8,879 nt of DNA from Oceanicaulis sp. (lineage in GTDB: Bacteria; Pseudomonadota; Alphaproteobacteria; Caulobacterales; Maricaulaceae). This document shows positions 6,627-8,879 of this stretch, piece by piece. Below the pieces are notes generated by a model that saw only the letters and a program-made list of their open reading frames with translations, searched no databases and was not told the DNA's origin. Both the position numbers and the translations under genes were made by a program. Every line of letters begins with the position of its first letter. Within the stretch, counting starts at the first letter, position 1. The stretch lies in the NCBI GenBank assembly GCA_007571185.1, contig RKRX01000130.1, forward strand, positions 1 to 8,879, given 5' to 3'.

Positions 6627-7511
6627 TTACTTTCCCAATGCAGCGATTGACGCGCCCAATTGCCCATGATAACTCTCCAAAAGGTCTTTTGCACGGCTTT
6701 TTTCTACTCCCAAACCCATCAAAATGGCCGTCGGCAGGTGATCATCCGCCGCTGACAGGGCGGCTTCCGCATGATTCATCGAAATTCCCGATATGAGATG
6801 AATGATTTCGGCGCCTCGATGGCGTAATTTATTGTTGGAGATCACCATATTCACCATCAATCCTTTATGGACCCGGCCCAGGCGAACCATTATGGCGGTG
6901 GACAGAATGTTTAGAATGGCTTTCTGCGCTGTTCCCGCTTTCATTCTCGTTGATCCGGCTATGATCTCGCTGCCGGTTCCGGCGGCGATGCCAAAGTCCG
7001 AAACATCAAGCAGCGGCGTCTCCGGGTTGTTGGCGATGCCGATGACCAGTGCGCCGTTTTTCCGCGCGCATGCAAGGGCCGAAATCGTAAAGGGAGTCTT
7101 TCCGCTAGCGGCGACTCCAATCACAACATCATTGTAGGTGACATTCAGATTGGCGATTTGGGATTTGCCGAGTTCTTCATCATCTTCGGCGCCTTCCGCG
7201 CTTTGCAGCAGTGCCTTTGTTCCGCCAGCGACCATGTACACAAGCCGCTCGTCCGGCCAACCATAGGTGGGATGAAGTTCAATACCGTCTTGAGCGGCAA
7301 GCCGTCCGGACGTGCCCGCTCCGACATAAACAAGGCGACCACGTTCAACCAGGCGCTCCGCCGCAGCGTTTGCGGCCTCAGCGATGATCCCGGATAATGG
7401 CATGACGGAGGCCACAGCCGACATCTGTCCTTCAATCATGGCGCGCACCGCATTCTCGGTGGACCAGGCGTCTACATCCCGGAAACGCTCGCTTGCGACC
7501 TCTGTTGACAT
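6627..7511 (-). CDS. murQ: N-acetylmuramic acid 6-phosphate etherase
   Basis: This cytosolic SIS-domain lyase/hydrolase cleaves the ether bond of MurNAc-6-phosphate, giving GlcNAc-6-phosphate and D-lactate. With the start at 7511 it has 294 residues (E. coli MurQ, 298). The sugar-phosphate-binding motif YVGAGTSGRLAAQD is at about 62-75. The two acidic residues matching E. coli Glu83 and Glu114 are E78 (GIELHPTYG) and E109 (EGAEDD). The conserved GSEIIAGSTRMKAGTAQK block is present. An in-frame ATG at 7538 touches the nagA stop (TGA-ATG), but GGGAG lies 6 bases before the ATG at 7511, and the extra residues (MKKTERENA) are not expected from the family. Both starts could be used through translational coupling. 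The C-terminal helical part typical of MurQ is complete. It sits between nagA and the gntR regulator gene, exactly upstream of the pathway step of NagA. Confidence 0.95.
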   Translation of the reverse strand: MSTEVASERFRDVDAWSTENAVRAMIEGQMSAVASVMPLSGIIAEAANAAAERLVERGRLVYVGAGTSGRLAAQDGIELHPTYGWPDERLVYMVAGGTKALLQSAEGAEDDEELGKSQIANLNVTYNDVVIGVAASGKTPFTISALACARKNGALVIGIANNPETPLLDVSDFGIAAGTGSEIIAGSTRMKAGTAQKAILNILSTAIMVRLGRVHKGLMVNMVISNNKLRHRGAEIIHLISGISMNHAEAALSAADDHLPTAILMGLGVEKSRAKDLLESYHGQLGASIAALGK

Positions 7512-7538
7512 TGCATTCTCCCGTTCAGTTTTTTTCAT

Positions 7539-8702
7539 TCAGGCGCCTGACAGGCCCTGGGCGCCGTTTTCGACGCCTCTGATCCAGCTTCGCGCAACAA
7601 CGCCATTTCGGTCAACATGAACGAAATTGGCCAATTTACCTTCGGTGATGTCTCCAACGTCCTGTTCCAGGCCGAGTGCGCGGGCGGGCGAAGACGTCGC
7701 CATTTTGATCGCGTCCGCCCTGGACACGTTCAGGCGATTATGTGCATGATGGACGGCCTCGATCATACTAAGGGATGAGCCGGCGAGGTTGCCTGCTTTG
7801 ATTGTCAGGCGCCGCCCTGTTGCATCCACCCATTCTCCAAACAAATCGAATCCTTTGAAGTGTTTGGGGGCGCCGACACTCGGCATGGCGTCGGTGACCA
7901 GGACAGTTTGATCTATGCCTTTGCATTTGAGTGCAATTCTCAGTGAAGCGTCATCGACATGGTGACCGTCTGCGATAATCCCTGCAAAGGTTTGGTCAAG
8001 ATCAAGCGCGGCGCCCACAACGCCCGGCGCTCGGCTGGAAAGGGCGGACATGGCGTTGAAGAGGTGGGTAAAGCCCGACAAACCCTCTCCAACCGCCAGC
8101 CTGACGGTCTGATAGTCGGCATTTGTATGTCCGGCCCAGACAATCACACCCTGACCAACAAGGCGCCGGATCTGATCGCGCTCAACCTGCTCAGGCGCAA
8201 GCGTAACCAGAGTTTTCCCGCGCTTGAGGCTGCACAGCAGCGCCATCAGTTCATCATCAAGGCGGCGGAAACGCCGTTCATCATGAACACCCTTTTTCTC
8301 TCGGTTTAACACCGGTCCTTCGATATGGATTCCGAGAATTCCCGGCGTTCCCGAGGCTATGGCCTCATCTGTTGCGGCGATGGCCTGCGCAATGATGTCC
8401 GGCGTGTCGCTGATGAGAGTCGGCAAGAGTCCGGTTGTTCCAAATGCTCTGTGCGCGGCGGCGATTTTGCGGATGGTGTCCACGGTTGGGCGATCATTGA
8501 GCAAGACGCCGCCGCCGCCATTGACCTGCAAGTCGATAAAGCCAGGTGCAAGATACCCGCCGTTCAACCGCGTCTCGGGCAAGTTTTTGGGGACGTCGCC
8601 GCGTGGCGGGATGGAGGAAATCCGCCCTTTGCTGACCAGGATCGCCCGATCATCCCTCCACGCGTTCCCGATCAGGATCGGGCATCCGGAAATCACGTGC
8701 AT
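7539..8702 (-). CDS. nagA: N-acetylglucosamine-6-phosphate deacetylase
   Basis: This enzyme hydrolyses GlcNAc-6-phosphate to GlcN-6-phosphate and acetate in the cytosol. The 387-residue product is the normal size (E. coli 382). The amidohydrolase barrel carries PGFIDLQVNGGGG, with Q59 and N61 where many amidohydrolases have HxH. This matches the single-metal E. coli type. Other key residues are the metal ligand E128 (GIHIEGP), H192 (AGHTN), H213 (FTHLFNAM) and the catalytic D271 (VTDAM). An open frame extends 47 codons further up to a GTG at 8843, but that part is another gene read out of frame. The ATG at 8702 overlaps the stop of the upstream gene (TGATG) and is preceded by GGTGA, so coupled translation is likely. 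The product of MurQ, encoded next, is the substrate of this enzyme. Confidence 0.96.
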   Translation of the reverse strand: MHVISGCPILIGNAWRDDRAILVSKGRISSIPPRGDVPKNLPETRLNGGYLAPGFIDLQVNGGGGVLLNDRPTVDTIRKIAAAHRAFGTTGLLPTLISDTPDIIAQAIAATDEAIASGTPGILGIHIEGPVLNREKKGVHDERRFRRLDDELMALLCSLKRGKTLVTLAPEQVERDQIRRLVGQGVIVWAGHTNADYQTVRLAVGEGLSGFTHLFNAMSALSSRAPGVVGAALDLDQTFAGIIADGHHVDDASLRIALKCKGIDQTVLVTDAMPSVGAPKHFKGFDLFGEWVDATGRRLTIKAGNLAGSSLSMIEAVHHAHNRLNVSRADAIKMATSSPARALGLEQDVGDITEGKLANFVHVDRNGVVARSWIRGVENGAQGLSGA

Positions 8703-8879
8703 CAAACTGTCACCGTCACTTTCTTCAGATGTGGAGGATTGTCGGGATTTTTTCCGCGCGATAGGGACAGGGCGTTCGCAAAACGATAAAATCTTTGGAC
8801 TTGAAGTATGGGCGTAAGCCGGGCGTCGTCCCCAGCGGGGCACTCCAGCCCCAGCCCCCCCGGAATCTCCACACCGACC
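8702..8879 (-). CDS. nagB-II: Glucosamine-6-phosphate deaminase, SIS/GlmS-like type (NagB-II), 3' end only
   Basis: The last 58 codons of a gene enter from the right edge; the rest lies outside the window. The frame runs without a stop to a TGA whose last base is the first base of the nagA ATG. The residues LTPILQVQRFYRFANALS, followed by RGKNPDNPPHLKKVT, are the characteristic C-terminus of NagB-II proteins, which are built from two SIS domains like the isomerase half of GlmS. They convert GlcN-6-phosphate to fructose-6-phosphate and ammonia. True GlmS enzymes end in a QPRNLAKSVTVE-like tail, which is not seen here. The 1-nt overlap with nagA and the pathway logic support the call. An AgaS-type relative acting on galactosamine-6-phosphate is the main alternative. 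Confidence 0.78.
   Translation of the reverse strand, partial: VGVEIPGGLGLECPAGDDARLTPILQVQRFYRFANALSLSRGKNPDNPPHLKKVTVTV

Noticed and set aside
8703..8843. 47-codon N-terminal extension of NagA
   Set aside because: The extension has no NagA homology features and overlaps a NagB-II C-terminus in another frame; the ATG at 8702 gives the normal family length and Q59/N61 at the E. coli positions.

Overview
The window looks like a chromosomal segment from a proteobacterium, most probably an alphaproteobacterium. The gene bodies are moderately GC-rich. The protein families present are a lipoprotein M28 peptidase, a proteobacterial-type quinone-linked D-lactate dehydrogenase and an E. coli-like NagA, and the tRNA gene encodes its CCA end. 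The lineage call is inference; no rRNA or marker phylogeny is available here.

Layout. (1) 1-817 holds no gene I can support. It contains one copy of a diverged repeat whose second copy lies at 4112-4189. (2) 818-3319, plus strand: a secreted zinc-dependent M28 aminopeptidase-type lipoprotein followed by a type I methionine aminopeptidase (map). (3) 3334-3558: a stop-free minus-strand stretch that reads like the C-terminal end of a protein but has no start codon, possibly a gene remnant. (4) 3571-3914, plus strand: a tRNA-Leu(UAA) gene split inside the anticodon by a 255-nt group I intron. The intron's P1, P3, P4, P6, P7, P8, P9 and P10 pairings can be traced by eye, and it closely resembles the cyanobacterial/plastid tRNA-Leu intron class. 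(5) 3915-4195 is intergenic and carries the second repeat copy. (6) 8879-4196, minus strand: a five-gene run, nagB-II (3' end only), nagA, murQ, a gntR/UTRA regulator and dld, with junctions of 1 nt overlap, about 27 nt, 5 nt and about 20 nt.

How the operon works together. MurQ removes the lactyl ether of N-acetylmuramate 6-phosphate, giving GlcNAc-6-phosphate and D-lactate. NagA deacetylates GlcNAc-6-phosphate to GlcN-6-phosphate. The NagB-II-like SIS protein would deaminate and isomerise that to fructose-6-phosphate. Dld oxidises the D-lactate to pyruvate and passes electrons to quinone. The GntR/UTRA protein is the obvious sugar-phosphate-responsive regulator. The run therefore looks like a complete route for using peptidoglycan amino sugar, in which the D-lactate by-product has its own dedicated oxidase. 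The kinase or transporter that makes MurNAc-6-phosphate, and the operon promoter, would lie beyond the right edge.

The two items most worth following up are the intron-split tRNA-Leu(UAA) in an apparently non-cyanobacterial genome and the murQ-dld linkage.
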